From assembly GCF_018413605.1 (NCBI RefSeq), contig NZ_JAHCDN010000002.1, positions 248,001 to 312,000 of the forward strand: a stretch of DNA of 64,000 nt. Reading direction: 5' to 3'. The notes beneath the pieces are model-generated. The model was not told where the DNA came from. It ran no database searches and saw only the letters and a list, made by a program, of their open reading frames with translations. The DNA comes from Variovorax sp. PCZ-1 (GTDB taxonomy: Bacteria; Pseudomonadota; Gammaproteobacteria; Burkholderiales; Burkholderiaceae_C). Shown here one piece after another: positions 16,418 through 25,413 of this stretch. The translations under genes and the position numbers were made by a program. Position 1 is the stretch's first letter. Every line of letters begins with the position of its first letter.

Positions 16418-18163
16418 ATGACTCCAACAACGATTGAACGGCGCACGATTCCTATTCATGTGCAAACTGCACCTGCCAAAGCGCCTCCAAAGATTGGCAA
16501 ACTCAAAGGCCGTCAAGTTGATCCTGCTGCGCGCGCTGAAGTGCTGTCGCTGATTGAGACAAGCCGCTGGCCGGGAGCGCTGCGGCGTGATTTGCTGATT
16601 GAGTATTTGCATGTGCTGAACGACCACTTTGGCGCTGTGTTTGAACGCCACATCGCCGCGCTGGCGGATGTGATGAGACTCTCACAAGCGGAAGTGTTTG
16701 AGGTGGCGAGCTTTTATCATCACTTTGAAATCTTGCGGGATGATGAAACCGCGCCTCGCCTGCGCCTGCGCGTGTGCAATGGGTTGAGCTGCGAGATGGC
16801 GGGTGCGAAAGAGCTGCTTGCCAAGTTACCTGCGTTGCTGCAGGCGGATGTGAGTGTGGAGCCGGTGCCTTGCATTGGGCGCTGTGAAGCTGCGCCGGCG
16901 GTTGCTGTAGGGCAACGCAATGTTGGGAAAGCTTCTGCTTCAGGTTTGACTTCATTTTTAGATCGAAAACAGCATGTGGCCGGCATAGATACTGCGCAAA
17001 GTGCTATTGATTTAATAGTATTTGATGACTATCTTGCTAGTGGCGGATATGGCCTGTTGCGCGATGTGGTGAGTGGAAAACGCGATCATGAGAGCGTGAT
17101 CCTGGCTTTGGAGCATGCTGGCTTGCGCGGTTTGGGTGGTGCGGGCTTTCCTGCGGGGCGCAAGTGGCGGATCGTGCGCGATCAACCATCTCCTCGCTTG
17201 ATGGCCGTGAATATTGACGAAGGCGAGCCGGGCACGTTCAAGGATCGCTGGTATCTGGAGCGTGATCCGCATCGTTTTTTGGAAGGCATGCTGATTGCGG
17301 CGCAAGTGGTGAGCATCAGTGTGATCTACATTTATCTGCGCGATGAATACCATGAGCTGCGGGAGATGCTGCAGGCTGAGCTGACCAAGCTGCAAAGCAA
17401 TCCTCCCTGCGACTTGCCCAAAATTGAGCTGCGGCGCGGGGCGGGCGCATACATCTGCGGCGAAGAATCCGCGATGATCGAAAGCATTGAAGGCAAGCGC
17501 GGTGAGCCGCGCATGAGGCCGCCGTATATCGCGCAAGTGGGGTTGTTTGGCCGTCCCACACTGGAGCACAATTTTGAAACCCTCTATTGGGTGCGTGAGA
17601 TTGTGGAGAAGGGCGGCGAGTGGTTTGCCTCGCATGGGCGCAATGGGCGCAAGGGTTTGCGAAGTTTTAGCGTGAGCGGAAGAGTGAAAACCCCCGGCGT
17701 AAAGCTCGCGCCAGCAGGGATCAGCGTGCGGGAGCTGATTGATGAGTATTGCGGCGGCATGGCAGATGGCCATGAGCTCTATGCCTATTTGCCGGGCGGC
17801 GCGAGTGGCGGCATCTTGCCAGCATCTCTATCGCATGTGCCTCTTGACTTCGATACTTTGCAACAGTACGGCTGCTTCATCGGCAGCGCGGCGGTGATTG
17901 TGCTGAGCCAAGAAGACAAAGCACGTGATGCGGCGATTAACATGATGAAGTTCTTCGCGCATGAGAGCTGCGGCCAATGTACGCCTTGCCGCGTGGGCAC
18001 GGAAAAGTCTGCCAAATTGATGGAAGCGAAGGTGTGGGATCAACCGACTTTGAAGGATCTGAGCACCGTGATGGTGGATGCCAGCATTTGCGGCTTGGGG
18101 CAGGCTGCGCCGAATCCAATGCAAAGTGTTTTGAAATACTTCTCTGACGAGGTGAAGGCATGA
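16418..18163 (+). CDS. NAD-linked formate dehydrogenase, fused gamma-beta (NuoE-NuoF-like) subunit
   Basis: A 581-residue fusion. Residues ~35-175 match NuoE/FdsG: [2Fe-2S] ligands Cys120, Cys125, Cys152 and Cys156 (VCNGLSC and PCIGRCEAAP). Residues ~205-581 match NuoF/FdsB: NADH/FMN loop GLRGLGGAGFPAGRKW, AGAYICGEESAMIESIEG and the [4Fe-4S] motif ESCGQCTPCRVG. It passes electrons from the alpha subunit to NAD+. The two halves are separate genes in Cupriavidus-type enzymes; here residues ~178-205 (HVAGIDTAQSAIDL) joining them are encoded by the dispersed repeat. It overlaps fdsA by 4 bases. Confidence 0.88.
   Translation: MTPTTIERRTIPIHVQTAPAKAPPKIGKLKGRQVDPAARAEVLSLIETSRWPGALRRDLLIEYLHVLNDHFGAVFERHIAALADVMRLSQAEVFEVASFYHHFEILRDDETAPRLRLRVCNGLSCEMAGAKELLAKLPALLQADVSVEPVPCIGRCEAAPAVAVGQRNVGKASASGLTSFLDRKQHVAGIDTAQSAIDLIVFDDYLASGGYGLLRDVVSGKRDHESVILALEHAGLRGLGGAGFPAGRKWRIVRDQPSPRLMAVNIDEGEPGTFKDRWYLERDPHRFLEGMLIAAQVVSISVIYIYLRDEYHELREMLQAELTKLQSNPPCDLPKIELRRGAGAYICGEESAMIESIEGKRGEPRMRPPYIAQVGLFGRPTLEHNFETLYWVREIVEKGGEWFASHGRNGRKGLRSFSVSGRVKTPGVKLAPAGISVRELIDEYCGGMADGHELYAYLPGGASGGILPASLSHVPLDFDTLQQYGCFIGSAAVIVLSQEDKARDAAINMMKFFAHESCGQCTPCRVGTEKSAKLMEAKVWDQPTLKDLSTVMVDASICGLGQAAPNPMQSVLKYFSDEVKA
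16951..17031. repeat. Dispersed linker-type repeat, copy 4 (inside the fused fdsGB gene, forward)
   Basis: It has the core GCCGGCATAGATACTGCGC at 16979-16997, then AAAGTGCTATTGATTTAATAG, preceded by the TTCATTTTTAG left part. It encodes the junction between the NuoE-like and NuoF-like halves in the same reading frame as the copy in boxA. Confidence 0.83.
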
Positions 18164-20958
18164 GCGCCCGTGACATGATCAGCTTTGAGTTGGATGGCAA
18201 GCCTGTGCAGGCCATTCCCGGAGAGAGCATCTTGCAAGCGGCCAAGCGCAGCGGCGTGGAGATTCCGCATCTCTGCTTCAAAGAAGGCATGCGAGCCGAT
18301 GGCAATTGCCGGGCTTGCGTGGTAGAGATTGAGGGTGAGCGGGTGCTCGCGCCGAGTTGTTGCCGCGCGCCTGCTGAGGGCATGAAAGTGAAGGCGCAGA
18401 GCGAGCGCGCCACCAAGAGCCAGAAAATGGTGTTGGAGATGCTGCTCTCTGATTTGCCGGAGCAGGGCTATAAGTGGCATGAAGATGATGCGAGCCAGCC
18501 GCATGGCGAGTTGAGCCAATGGGCGAGCGCGATGAATGTGCAGGTGCGTCCTGAGTTGATAGCCTTGCGCCGTGAGCAGCCGAAGGCTGATCTCTCACAT
18601 CCTGCGATGGCGGTGAATCTGGATGCTTGCATCCAATGCACGCGCTGCGTGCGGGCTTGTCGCGAAGTGCAAGTGAACGATGTGATTGGCTATGCGCAGC
18701 GCGGTAGCCATTCGAGCATTGTGTTTGATCAGGGTGACGCTCTTGAAGCGAGCAGTTGCGTGGCTTGTGGTGAATGCGTGCAAGCCTGCCCCACTGGCGC
18801 GCTGATGCCGAAAACTCAGATCGGCTCACAGAAGGTGGACAAGAAAATTGATTCGGTCTGCCCGTACTGCGGCGTGGGTTGCTTGATCACTTACAACGTA
18901 CGTGATGAAAAAATCGTGAGCGTGGAAGGCCGCAAAGGCCCTGCGAATGATTCTCGGCTTTGCGTGAAGGGGCGCTTTGGTTTTGATTATGTGCATCACG
19001 AAGGGCGTTTAACGAAGCCTTTGATTCGTAAAGAAGGCGTAGTTAAAAGTATCTTGCCGCGCGATGCAGATTGGAGTGAAGTCTTCAGAGAAGCGACTTG
19101 GGAAGAGGCTTTGAATCTTGCGGGCGGCAAGCTCAAGGGCTTGCATGATCAATATGGCGCGAAATCGCTTGCAGGCTTTGGCTCAGCCAAAGGCAGCAAT
19201 GAAGAGGCCTATCTTTTCCAAAAGCTGGTGCGCGCCGGCTTTGGCTCGAACAACGTCGATCACTGCACGCGCTTGTGTCATGCCTCATCCGTTGCAGCGT
19301 TGCTCGAAGGAGTAGGCTCTGGCGCGGTGAGCAATCAGGTCAATGATGTGGCGCACAGCGAAGTGATCCTCATCATCGGCTCGAACCCGACATCGAATCA
19401 CCCAGTCGCGGCTACTTGGATGAAGAATGCTGCCAAAGAAGGCACGAAGATTATTTTGGCCGACCCGCGCCGCACCGATATCGCGCGCCATGCCTGGAGG
19501 AGCCTGCAATTCAAGCCCGATACCGATGTGCTGCTACTCAATGCCATGCTCTACACCATCATCGAAAAAGGGTTGATCGCCGGCGAATTCATTGCGCAGC
19601 GTGCTACTAATTTTGAAGCACTGAAGACGCAGGTGGCGAATTTCTCTCCCGAGGCGGTGGAGCATGCCTGCGGTATCGATGCAGCCACCATTCGCGAAGT
19701 GGCCACCACTTTTGCGACTGCCAAGAGCGCGATGATCCTCTGGGGCATGGGCGTGAGCCAGCATGTGCATGGCACGGATAACGCGCGCTGCTTGATCGCG
19801 CTTTCTACGATCACGGGGCAAATCGGCAGGCCGGGTACAGGCTTGCATCCGCTGCGCGGGCAAAACAATGTACAGGGCGCGAGCGATGCGGGCTTGATTC
19901 CGATGATGCTGCCTAATTACCAGCGAGTGGACAATGCGGCGGCGCATGCTTGGTTTGAGAATTTCTGGAATACGAAGCTGGATGACAAACCCGGCTACAC
20001 CGTGGTCGAGATCATGCACAAGGCGCTTGCCGAGGAAAACGATCCGCACAAGATTCGCGGCATGTATGTCATGGGCGAAAACCCGGCGATGAGCGATCCT
20101 GATCTCGCGCATGCGCGCCACGCGCTGGAAAGCTTGGAGCACCTCGTCGTGCAAGATATTTTCATGACGGAGACGGCATGGCTGGCCGATGTGGTGCTCC
20201 CCGCCAGCGCTTGGCCGGAGAAGACGGGTACGGTGAGCAACACCGATCGCATGGTTCAACTCGGCCGCCAAGCATTGCCGCTGCCCGGCGATGCAAAGCA
20301 TGATTTGTGGATCATTCTGCAATTGGCCAAGCAGCTCGGTTTGAATTGGAACTATGCTGGCGTTAACGATGAGAGCCAAGGCAGTGGTGTAGCGGCGGTG
20401 TACGAAGAGATGCGCCAAGCCATGCACACTGCGATTGCGGGCATCACTTGGGCGAGATTAGAAAAAGAAGGCTCAGTGACTTACCCATGCCTGTCTGAGG
20501 CCGATCCCGGCCAACCCATCGTCTTCCAAGACAAAGTACCCACGCAAGATGGCCGCATCAAGCTCGTGCCCGCAGGCTTCATCCCAGCCAACGAATCACC
20601 AGACAGTGACTATCCGTATGTGCTCATCACAGGCCGCCAGCTCGAGCATTGGCACACCGGCTCCATGACGCGACGCGCGAGCATGCTCGATGCGATTGAG
20701 CCGCTGGCCACGGCCTCGATCAACTCCGCTCTGGCCTCTCAATTGAAGATAGAGGCTGGCGCGATGATGAAAGTCGCGTCAAAACGCGGAGAGATTGAGC
20801 TGCAAATGCGTATCGATGAAGGCACGCCAGCTAATACGGTCTTCATCCCATTCGCCTACGCCGAAGCCGCAGCGAATTTACTGACCAATGCCGCGCTCGA
20901 TCCGTTTGGAAAAATTCCCGAATTCAAATACTGCGCGGTAAAAATAGAAAAGCCCTGA
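18160..20958 (+). CDS. fdsA: NAD-linked formate dehydrogenase, alpha (molybdopterin) subunit
   Basis: A 932-residue molybdenum/tungsten bis-MGD formate dehydrogenase. An N-terminal [2Fe-2S] domain (~1-80, CFKEGMRADGNCRAC) is followed by His/Cys and [4Fe-4S] cluster motifs (CIQCTRCVRAC, CVACGECVQACP) and the catalytic domain opening VCPYCGVGCLITYNV. The active-site Cys is in DHCTRLCHASSVAAL (Cys, not selenocysteine). It oxidises formate to CO2, probably the formate released by BoxC. No fdsC/fdhD maturation gene or fdsD follows. The stop codon lies inside a strong hairpin shared with the opposite strand. Confidence 0.93.
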   Translation: MSARDMISFELDGKPVQAIPGESILQAAKRSGVEIPHLCFKEGMRADGNCRACVVEIEGERVLAPSCCRAPAEGMKVKAQSERATKSQKMVLEMLLSDLPEQGYKWHEDDASQPHGELSQWASAMNVQVRPELIALRREQPKADLSHPAMAVNLDACIQCTRCVRACREVQVNDVIGYAQRGSHSSIVFDQGDALEASSCVACGECVQACPTGALMPKTQIGSQKVDKKIDSVCPYCGVGCLITYNVRDEKIVSVEGRKGPANDSRLCVKGRFGFDYVHHEGRLTKPLIRKEGVVKSILPRDADWSEVFREATWEEALNLAGGKLKGLHDQYGAKSLAGFGSAKGSNEEAYLFQKLVRAGFGSNNVDHCTRLCHASSVAALLEGVGSGAVSNQVNDVAHSEVILIIGSNPTSNHPVAATWMKNAAKEGTKIILADPRRTDIARHAWRSLQFKPDTDVLLLNAMLYTIIEKGLIAGEFIAQRATNFEALKTQVANFSPEAVEHACGIDAATIREVATTFATAKSAMILWGMGVSQHVHGTDNARCLIALSTITGQIGRPGTGLHPLRGQNNVQGASDAGLIPMMLPNYQRVDNAAAHAWFENFWNTKLDDKPGYTVVEIMHKALAEENDPHKIRGMYVMGENPAMSDPDLAHARHALESLEHLVVQDIFMTETAWLADVVLPASAWPEKTGTVSNTDRMVQLGRQALPLPGDAKHDLWIILQLAKQLGLNWNYAGVNDESQGSGVAAVYEEMRQAMHTAIAGITWARLEKEGSVTYPCLSEADPGQPIVFQDKVPTQDGRIKLVPAGFIPANESPDSDYPYVLITGRQLEHWHTGSMTRRASMLDAIEPLATASINSALASQLKIEAGAMMKVASKRGEIELQMRIDEGTPANTVFIPFAYAEAAANLLTNAALDPFGKIPEFKYCAVKIEKP

Positions 20959-20983
20959 GAAGGTATCACACCTTCTCAGGGCT
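20951..20983. terminator. Bidirectional hairpin overlapping the fdsA stop codon
   Basis: AGCCCTGAGAAGG (20951-20963) pairs perfectly with CCTTCTCAGGGCT (20971-20983) around a 7-base loop. On the minus strand it is followed by TTTTCTATTTTTACC, a good U-run, so it terminates the transcript from the 55-residue gene at 21169 and perhaps spoT. On the plus strand the U-run is poor. The TGA of fdsA (20956-20958) is inside the stem. Confidence 0.8.
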
Positions 20984-21001
20984 GATTGGGCAAGCCTTGA
21001 C

Positions 21002-21169
21002 TTAACCGCCTTTTTTGGCGCGCTTGCCAGCGTTTTTCTTATTGCGAGTAGCGCTACCGCGCTCCAAGCTTACTTTTTGGCCACGGTTCACGGGGCGGGA
21101 AACACCGTTAGGCAGTGCCGGTGGGGGCGTGCGCTTGCGGTCTGCTTCGGTTCTGATTTTGTCGGCCAT
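21002..21169 (-). CDS. Small, very basic hypothetical protein (55 residues)
   Basis: ATG at 21169 has a good ribosome site (GGAGTTTCCTC) and the frame stays open to TAA at 21002. The protein starts MADKIRTEADRKRTPPPALP and ends GKRAKKGG; about a third of residues are Lys or Arg, there is no hydrophobic segment, and it is probably disordered. It sits between spoT and a terminator in the same orientation. No function is recognised; nucleic-acid or ribosome binding is possible from composition only. Confidence 0.7.
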   Translation of the reverse strand: MADKIRTEADRKRTPPPALPNGVSRPVNRGQKVSLERGSATRNKKNAGKRAKKGG

Positions 21170-21236
21170 GAGGAAACTCCAATAAATTAGCGATTAACCC
21201 GTAATTAGGCCACAGATTCAGGGCTAAATCACACGA

Positions 21237-23540
21237 TCAGCCAGTAATCCGCTTCGCCTTGTTCACCCGTGCGGTGCGAGCGAGCGTGCGCAGCACGGCA
21301 TCCAAATGCGCGGTATCGCGCACATCCACCACAAAGCGCAAATCAGCCGTGGGCGCGCCCACCTCGCTATCGCGCCCTAAATCTACGCTCTTGATATCGG
21401 CCTCAGCGCTGGCCAAAGCCGCTGCGACCTTGGCGAGCACGCCTTTGCCGCTTTGCACGGTGACGACAATAGTGGTGGAGAAGGCGCGCAAGGGCTCGTC
21501 GCTCCATTCCACGGCGATGAAGCGCTCTTTGTCTTTTTGCATGAGCTTTTGCGCCACGCTGCACGTTGCGGTGTGCACATGCAAGCCTTCGCCGCGCCCC
21601 AGATAGCCGGTGATCGCATCGCCGGGAATGGGCTGACAGCAGGTGGCGTATTGCACCGTGCCGCCATCGCGGCCATCGAGCACAATCGCGCCTTGCGAGA
21701 TTTGCTCATGCGCGGTGAAGCGCTCTTTGCTCATGAGCAGCGGATCGATCTTTTGGCCTGCTTCGGCGAGGAGAATCACCAAGCGCTTGGCCAAGATGGA
21801 AGCTACGCGCTTGCCCAGACCAATATCAGCCAGCATCTCGGTGCGGCTCTGATTACCCGAGAAGCGCAAGAGCTTGGCCCATAGCGCTTGGCTGGCTTCA
21901 TCCGTATCTGGCAGGGCATTGATACCTTCTGCACGCAAGGCTTGCAGGAGTAGCTTCTCACCCAAATCTTCTGATTCGTGCAAGGACAGCGTTTTGAGGT
22001 GATGGCGGATTTTGCTGCGCGCACGCGCGGTGCGCACAAAGCCCAGCCACGCAGGATTGGGTTTGGAGAATTCTGCCGTGATCACTTCAATCACATCGCC
22101 ATTTTTCAGCTCCGTGCGCAGCGGCACTTGTTCGCCATTGACCTTTGCGCCCATGGTGTGATCGCCCACATCGGTGTGTACCGCGTAGGCAAAATCCACC
22201 ACCGTTGCGCCCCGCGGCATGGCCATGATTTCGCTCTTGGGCGTGAACACATAGACCGCGTCAGGGAAGAGATCAATCTTCACATGCTCCCAGAAATCCG
22301 ATGCATCGCGGTTTTCGTTGTGAATATCCAGCAGGGATTTGAGCCACTGCGTGCCTAAGCGATCGGCTTCTTGCGCCGAGTTGCTGGATGCTTCGGGCGC
22401 ATCCACGCCATCAAGCGCCTGCTGTTCGCCATGCGATTTATAGAGCCAATGCGCGGCCACGCCGCTCTCGGCCACCACATGCATGGGCTCGGTGCGCATC
22501 TGGAATTCCACATTCACACCGCTGGGGCCCACCACGGTGGTGTGCAGCGATTGGTAGCCATTGATCTTCGGAATGGCGATGTGATCTTTGAATTTGCCGG
22601 GCACGGGCTTGTAGAGCTGATGCAGCACGCCAAGCGCCGTGTAGCAATCGGTGATGCCCGGCACGATGAGGCGGAAGCCATAAATATCCGTGACTTCGGC
22701 GAAGCTCAGGTGCTTGCTGTCCATCTTTTTGTAGATGGAAAAGAGCGTTTTCTCGCGGCCTGAAATCACGATAGGCAACTTGGCTTGATCAAAGCTGGCT
22801 TCGATATCGCGCTCCACTTTTTGAATCAAATCACGCCGGCGGCTGCGCGCCTTTTGCACAGCGCGGGTGAGCGTGGCATAGCGCCATGGGTGCAGATAGC
22901 GAAAGCTCAGGTCTTGCAGCTCGCGATAGGTTTGATTGAGGCCCAGGCGGTGTGCAATCGGCGCATAGATATCCAAAGTCTCACGCGAGATGCGCGGCCA
23001 CTTGGCGCGGGGCATATCGTCCATCGTGCGCATGTTGTGGCTGCGGTCAGCGAGCTTGATGAGGATCACGCGCACATCGCGCGCCATGGCGAGAAGCATC
23101 TTGCGAAAGCTCTCGGCTTGGTTTTCTTCGCGGGTGTTGAATTCGAGTTTGTCGAGTTTCGTGAGGCCATCGACCAGCTCGGCCACCGGTGAGCCAAATT
23201 TTTCAATGATCTCGGCCTTGGTCACGCCGCAATCTTCCAGCGTGTCGTGCATGAGCGCCGCCATGAGGGCTTGCGCATCGAGCTTCCATTCGGCGCAGAG
23301 CGAGGCGACGGAGATGGGATGCGTGATGTAGGGCTCGCCATTGCCGCGCATTTGGCCGAGGTGGGCTTCATCGGCGAAGCGATAGGCTTTGCGGATGCTC
23401 TCTACGTCGTCTGCTGCCAGATAGTCTAATTTTGCGGTGAGCGCGGCAAAGCTGGCCGCTGCTGCATTGGCAGCTTCTGCGGCTAATTTCGGGCTTTTGG
23501 CTGGCGCTTTAGCCCGTGTGGGTTTCATCACGGCGCTCAT
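21237..23540 (-). CDS. spoT: Bifunctional (p)ppGpp synthetase/hydrolase of the RelA/SpoT family
   Basis: A 767-residue long RSH protein controlling the stringent response. The N-terminal HD hydrolase domain keeps its metal motif (ALMHDTLEDCGV, and VILIKLADRSHNMRTM); the synthetase domain has YGFRLIVPGITDCYTALG and GYQSLHTTVVGPSGVNVEFQ; then come the TGS domain (VYVFTPKSEIMAMPRGATVVD) and a C-terminal ACT domain. Both catalytic domains look intact, as expected for SpoT. The ATG at 23540 is preferred to an in-frame GTG three codons upstream. It follows rpoZ, separated by a hairpin terminator. Confidence 0.94.
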   Translation of the reverse strand: MSAVMKPTRAKAPAKSPKLAAEAANAAAASFAALTAKLDYLAADDVESIRKAYRFADEAHLGQMRGNGEPYITHPISVASLCAEWKLDAQALMAALMHDTLEDCGVTKAEIIEKFGSPVAELVDGLTKLDKLEFNTREENQAESFRKMLLAMARDVRVILIKLADRSHNMRTMDDMPRAKWPRISRETLDIYAPIAHRLGLNQTYRELQDLSFRYLHPWRYATLTRAVQKARSRRRDLIQKVERDIEASFDQAKLPIVISGREKTLFSIYKKMDSKHLSFAEVTDIYGFRLIVPGITDCYTALGVLHQLYKPVPGKFKDHIAIPKINGYQSLHTTVVGPSGVNVEFQMRTEPMHVVAESGVAAHWLYKSHGEQQALDGVDAPEASSNSAQEADRLGTQWLKSLLDIHNENRDASDFWEHVKIDLFPDAVYVFTPKSEIMAMPRGATVVDFAYAVHTDVGDHTMGAKVNGEQVPLRTELKNGDVIEVITAEFSKPNPAWLGFVRTARARSKIRHHLKTLSLHESEDLGEKLLLQALRAEGINALPDTDEASQALWAKLLRFSGNQSRTEMLADIGLGKRVASILAKRLVILLAEAGQKIDPLLMSKERFTAHEQISQGAIVLDGRDGGTVQYATCCQPIPGDAITGYLGRGEGLHVHTATCSVAQKLMQKDKERFIAVEWSDEPLRAFSTTIVVTVQSGKGVLAKVAAALASAEADIKSVDLGRDSEVGAPTADLRFVVDVRDTAHLDAVLRTLARTARVNKAKRITG

Positions 23541-23590
23541 TGGATTCACGTATTTCAGTCACATGGTAGCAAGAGAAGCAATTCCCATGC

Positions 23591-23616
23591 AAAAAGCGCC
23601 TGAAAAGGCGCTTTTT
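23591..23616. terminator. Bidirectional intrinsic terminator between rpoZ and spoT
   Basis: AAAAAGCGCC (23591-23600) and GGCGCTTTTT (23607-23616) form a stem with a 6-base loop TGAAAA and T-runs on both strands. On the minus strand it lies 25 bases after the rpoZ stop, so it should end or attenuate the gmk-rpoZ transcript before spoT. Confidence 0.85.
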
Positions 23617-23641
23617 TGATGGATCAATGTCGTAACAATGA

Positions 23642-23845
23642 TCAGATAGGCACTTTTTTCAGCATTTCCGTGCCGATTTTGCCAGCGGCGATCTCGCGCA
23701 GGGCGGTCACGGCGGGCTTGTTTTTGCTCTCCAGCTTAGGCGTGTGGCCTTGGCTGAGCATGCGGGCGCGGTAGGTGGCCGAGAGCACGAGCTCAAAGCG
23801 GTTTGGGATCTGTTTGAGGCAGTCTTCAACGGTAATACGAGCCAT
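23642..23845 (-). CDS. rpoZ: RNA polymerase omega subunit
   Basis: A 67-residue omega subunit starting [20 protein letters not shown], followed by [11 protein letters not shown], the conserved core that holds the beta-prime C-terminus in RNA polymerase. It lies between gmk and spoT, the standard proteobacterial order. Confidence 0.96.
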   Translation of the reverse strand: MARITVEDCLKQIPNRFELVLSATYRARMLSQGHTPKLESKNKPAVTALREIAAGKIGTEMLKKVPI

Positions 23846-23891
23846 TTGGGCAACTCCAGAGGTAAAAAGTGACGAGTTTGAGCAGGGAAGC

Positions 23892-24512
23892 TCAGTGAAT
23901 ATTCAGTGCAAGGAAGGTGGCGGCTTTGGCTCGGCGCTGGGCTGCAAACTTCAGCCTTTGCGCAGAAACGATGGCTTTCAGATCGAACAAAGCCCGCTCA
24001 AATATCTCGTTGATTATAACGAAATCGAAATTCCGAGCCTGGGCGATCTCATTGCGTGCATTTTGCATGCGCAGCTCGATACTGTCAGTCGTATCTTCCC
24101 CGCGCCGCTCAATGCGGCCGCGCAGCTCCTCTAAGCTTGGCGGCAAGATGAAAATCAGCACCGCTTCGGGGAAGAGCTTTTTGATCTGATACGCACCTTG
24201 GTAGTCAATCTCCAAGATCACGTCTTCCCCGCGCGAGAGGCGGCTCTCAATCGCCATGCGCGAAGTGCCATAGCGCTTGCCATGCACATGCGCCCACTCG
24301 AAGAAGGCTTGTTTTTCGATCAGCGTATCAAATTCCGCATCGCTCACAAAATAGTATTCACGCCCATGCTTTTCCTGCCCACGGGCGGCGCGCGTTGTGT
24401 GCGAGACGCTGGGCTGCACCTGAGAATCCAGCTCCATCAGAGCTTTCACAAGGCTAGATTTGCCTGCGCCACTAGGGGCTGCGACAACGAATAAGTTTCC
24501 GGGGAATTCCAT
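23892..24512 (-). CDS. gmk: Guanylate kinase
   Basis: A 206-residue enzyme that phosphorylates GMP (and dGMP) to GDP with ATP. The P-loop [11 protein letters not shown] is at ~12-22; the GMP-binding region [21 protein letters not shown] and the [15 protein letters not shown] segment follow. The length is normal. It begins the gmk-rpoZ unit; the gene expected directly upstream (yicC) is displaced by a repeat and an unrecognised gene. Confidence 0.96.
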   Translation of the reverse strand: MEFPGNLFVVAAPSGAGKSSLVKALMELDSQVQPSVSHTTRAARGQEKHGREYYFVSDAEFDTLIEKQAFFEWAHVHGKRYGTSRMAIESRLSRGEDVILEIDYQGAYQIKKLFPEAVLIFILPPSLEELRGRIERRGEDTTDSIELRMQNARNEIAQARNFDFVIINEIFERALFDLKAIVSAQRLKFAAQRRAKAATFLALNIH

Positions 24513-24538
24513 AGCTTATTTTAATGAGTTTTTGACGT

Positions 24539-24606
24539 GTTTTTTAGGCTTTTTAGCCATATCGCCGGCATGGAATGTGCGCGGAGTGCTATTGAATTTA
24601 TAGTGA
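24539..24606. repeat. Dispersed linker-type repeat, copy 5 (intergenic, forward)
   Basis: The left part TTTTTTTAGGCTTTTTAGCC is well preserved; the core is GCCGGCATGGAATGTGCGC, then GGAGTGCTAT and GAATTTATAGTGA. It lies upstream of gmk, between its start and the end of the unrecognised gene at 24676. Confidence 0.83.
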
Positions 24607-24675
24607 CTTTGAGGTTTCTATCTGAGCATCGCACCTACGCCTGCGCGAGACGCTGCGCCCGGCCTGCCTTCTTTT

Positions 24676-25317
24676 TCAGCGAACCGTGCTCTGTGGTAGC
24701 AGAGACTGAATTGTTTGCGTAAAAGCTTTTAAGTCCAATAGATGAGATCCACCTGTTGTGGGTTTCGAAACTGGTACTGCTAGCCAATGATGTGGATTTG
24801 CGAAAGCTACCTCAAGACCAATTGGCATGGGTTGCGCTTGTAAATAACGTGTTGCGTCATTCTTGGTCAAATGATCCAAACTGTACGCATCGCCTTTACC
24901 GCACCAAAGTACGACTTGCCCGAACGAATTCCACAGGTTAACCACACCCATCTCGATATGCGCTGGTACTGCTTCAAACAATGTAGTTTCAATTCCGAAA
25001 TACCGTTGAAAAAGTTGGGCTGCCCGAGACACACTCAAGCTTTGTTCGTTTAGCAGGTTTAAGGTGAGTTCTTCAATCAGCTTTGCATCGTATTGGGTCA
25101 TTTGCGGTCGTATGCCAATAAATGATTCACCGTTAGGGTGTTCGTAGAACACTTCAAAGGCAACATTATTGCCAACGTATGAGCGGATTCTGTTCACGTC
25201 ATGCGCGTTGAGTTCGCCACCAACGGGAATGCTGAGGCAGCTCTCCCAGTTGCCATCGAAACCGATTTGCACAAATTTCGCTTTACCAAAAATCTGGGTG
25301 ATACTAGATACGTCCAT
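24676..25317 (-). CDS. Hypothetical protein, not recognised
   Basis: A 213-residue frame starting MDVSSITQIFGKAKFVQIGF, with a GAGAG ribosome site before the ATG at 25317. It has no signal peptide or clear membrane segment and looks soluble, with a mixed composition (for example FEVFYEHPNGESFIGIRPQM, LFQRYFGIETTLFEAVPAHI). Codon use is more AT-rich than that of its neighbours. It interrupts the yicC-gmk neighbourhood and is flanked by a dispersed repeat, so it may be an acquired cargo gene. I cannot assign a family. Confidence 0.7.
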   Translation of the reverse strand: MDVSSITQIFGKAKFVQIGFDGNWESCLSIPVGGELNAHDVNRIRSYVGNNVAFEVFYEHPNGESFIGIRPQMTQYDAKLIEELTLNLLNEQSLSVSRAAQLFQRYFGIETTLFEAVPAHIEMGVVNLWNSFGQVVLWCGKGDAYSLDHLTKNDATRYLQAQPMPIGLEVAFANPHHWLAVPVSKPTTGGSHLLDLKAFTQTIQSLLPQSTVR

Positions 25318-25413
25318 GGTGACTCTCATTTGCTTGAAAAATTAAGATCAAATCGCGCAATGCAGCAGAGTATTGGGTCAGGTCTTGCAATTAAGCATTT
25401 AAAAATCCTCTTA

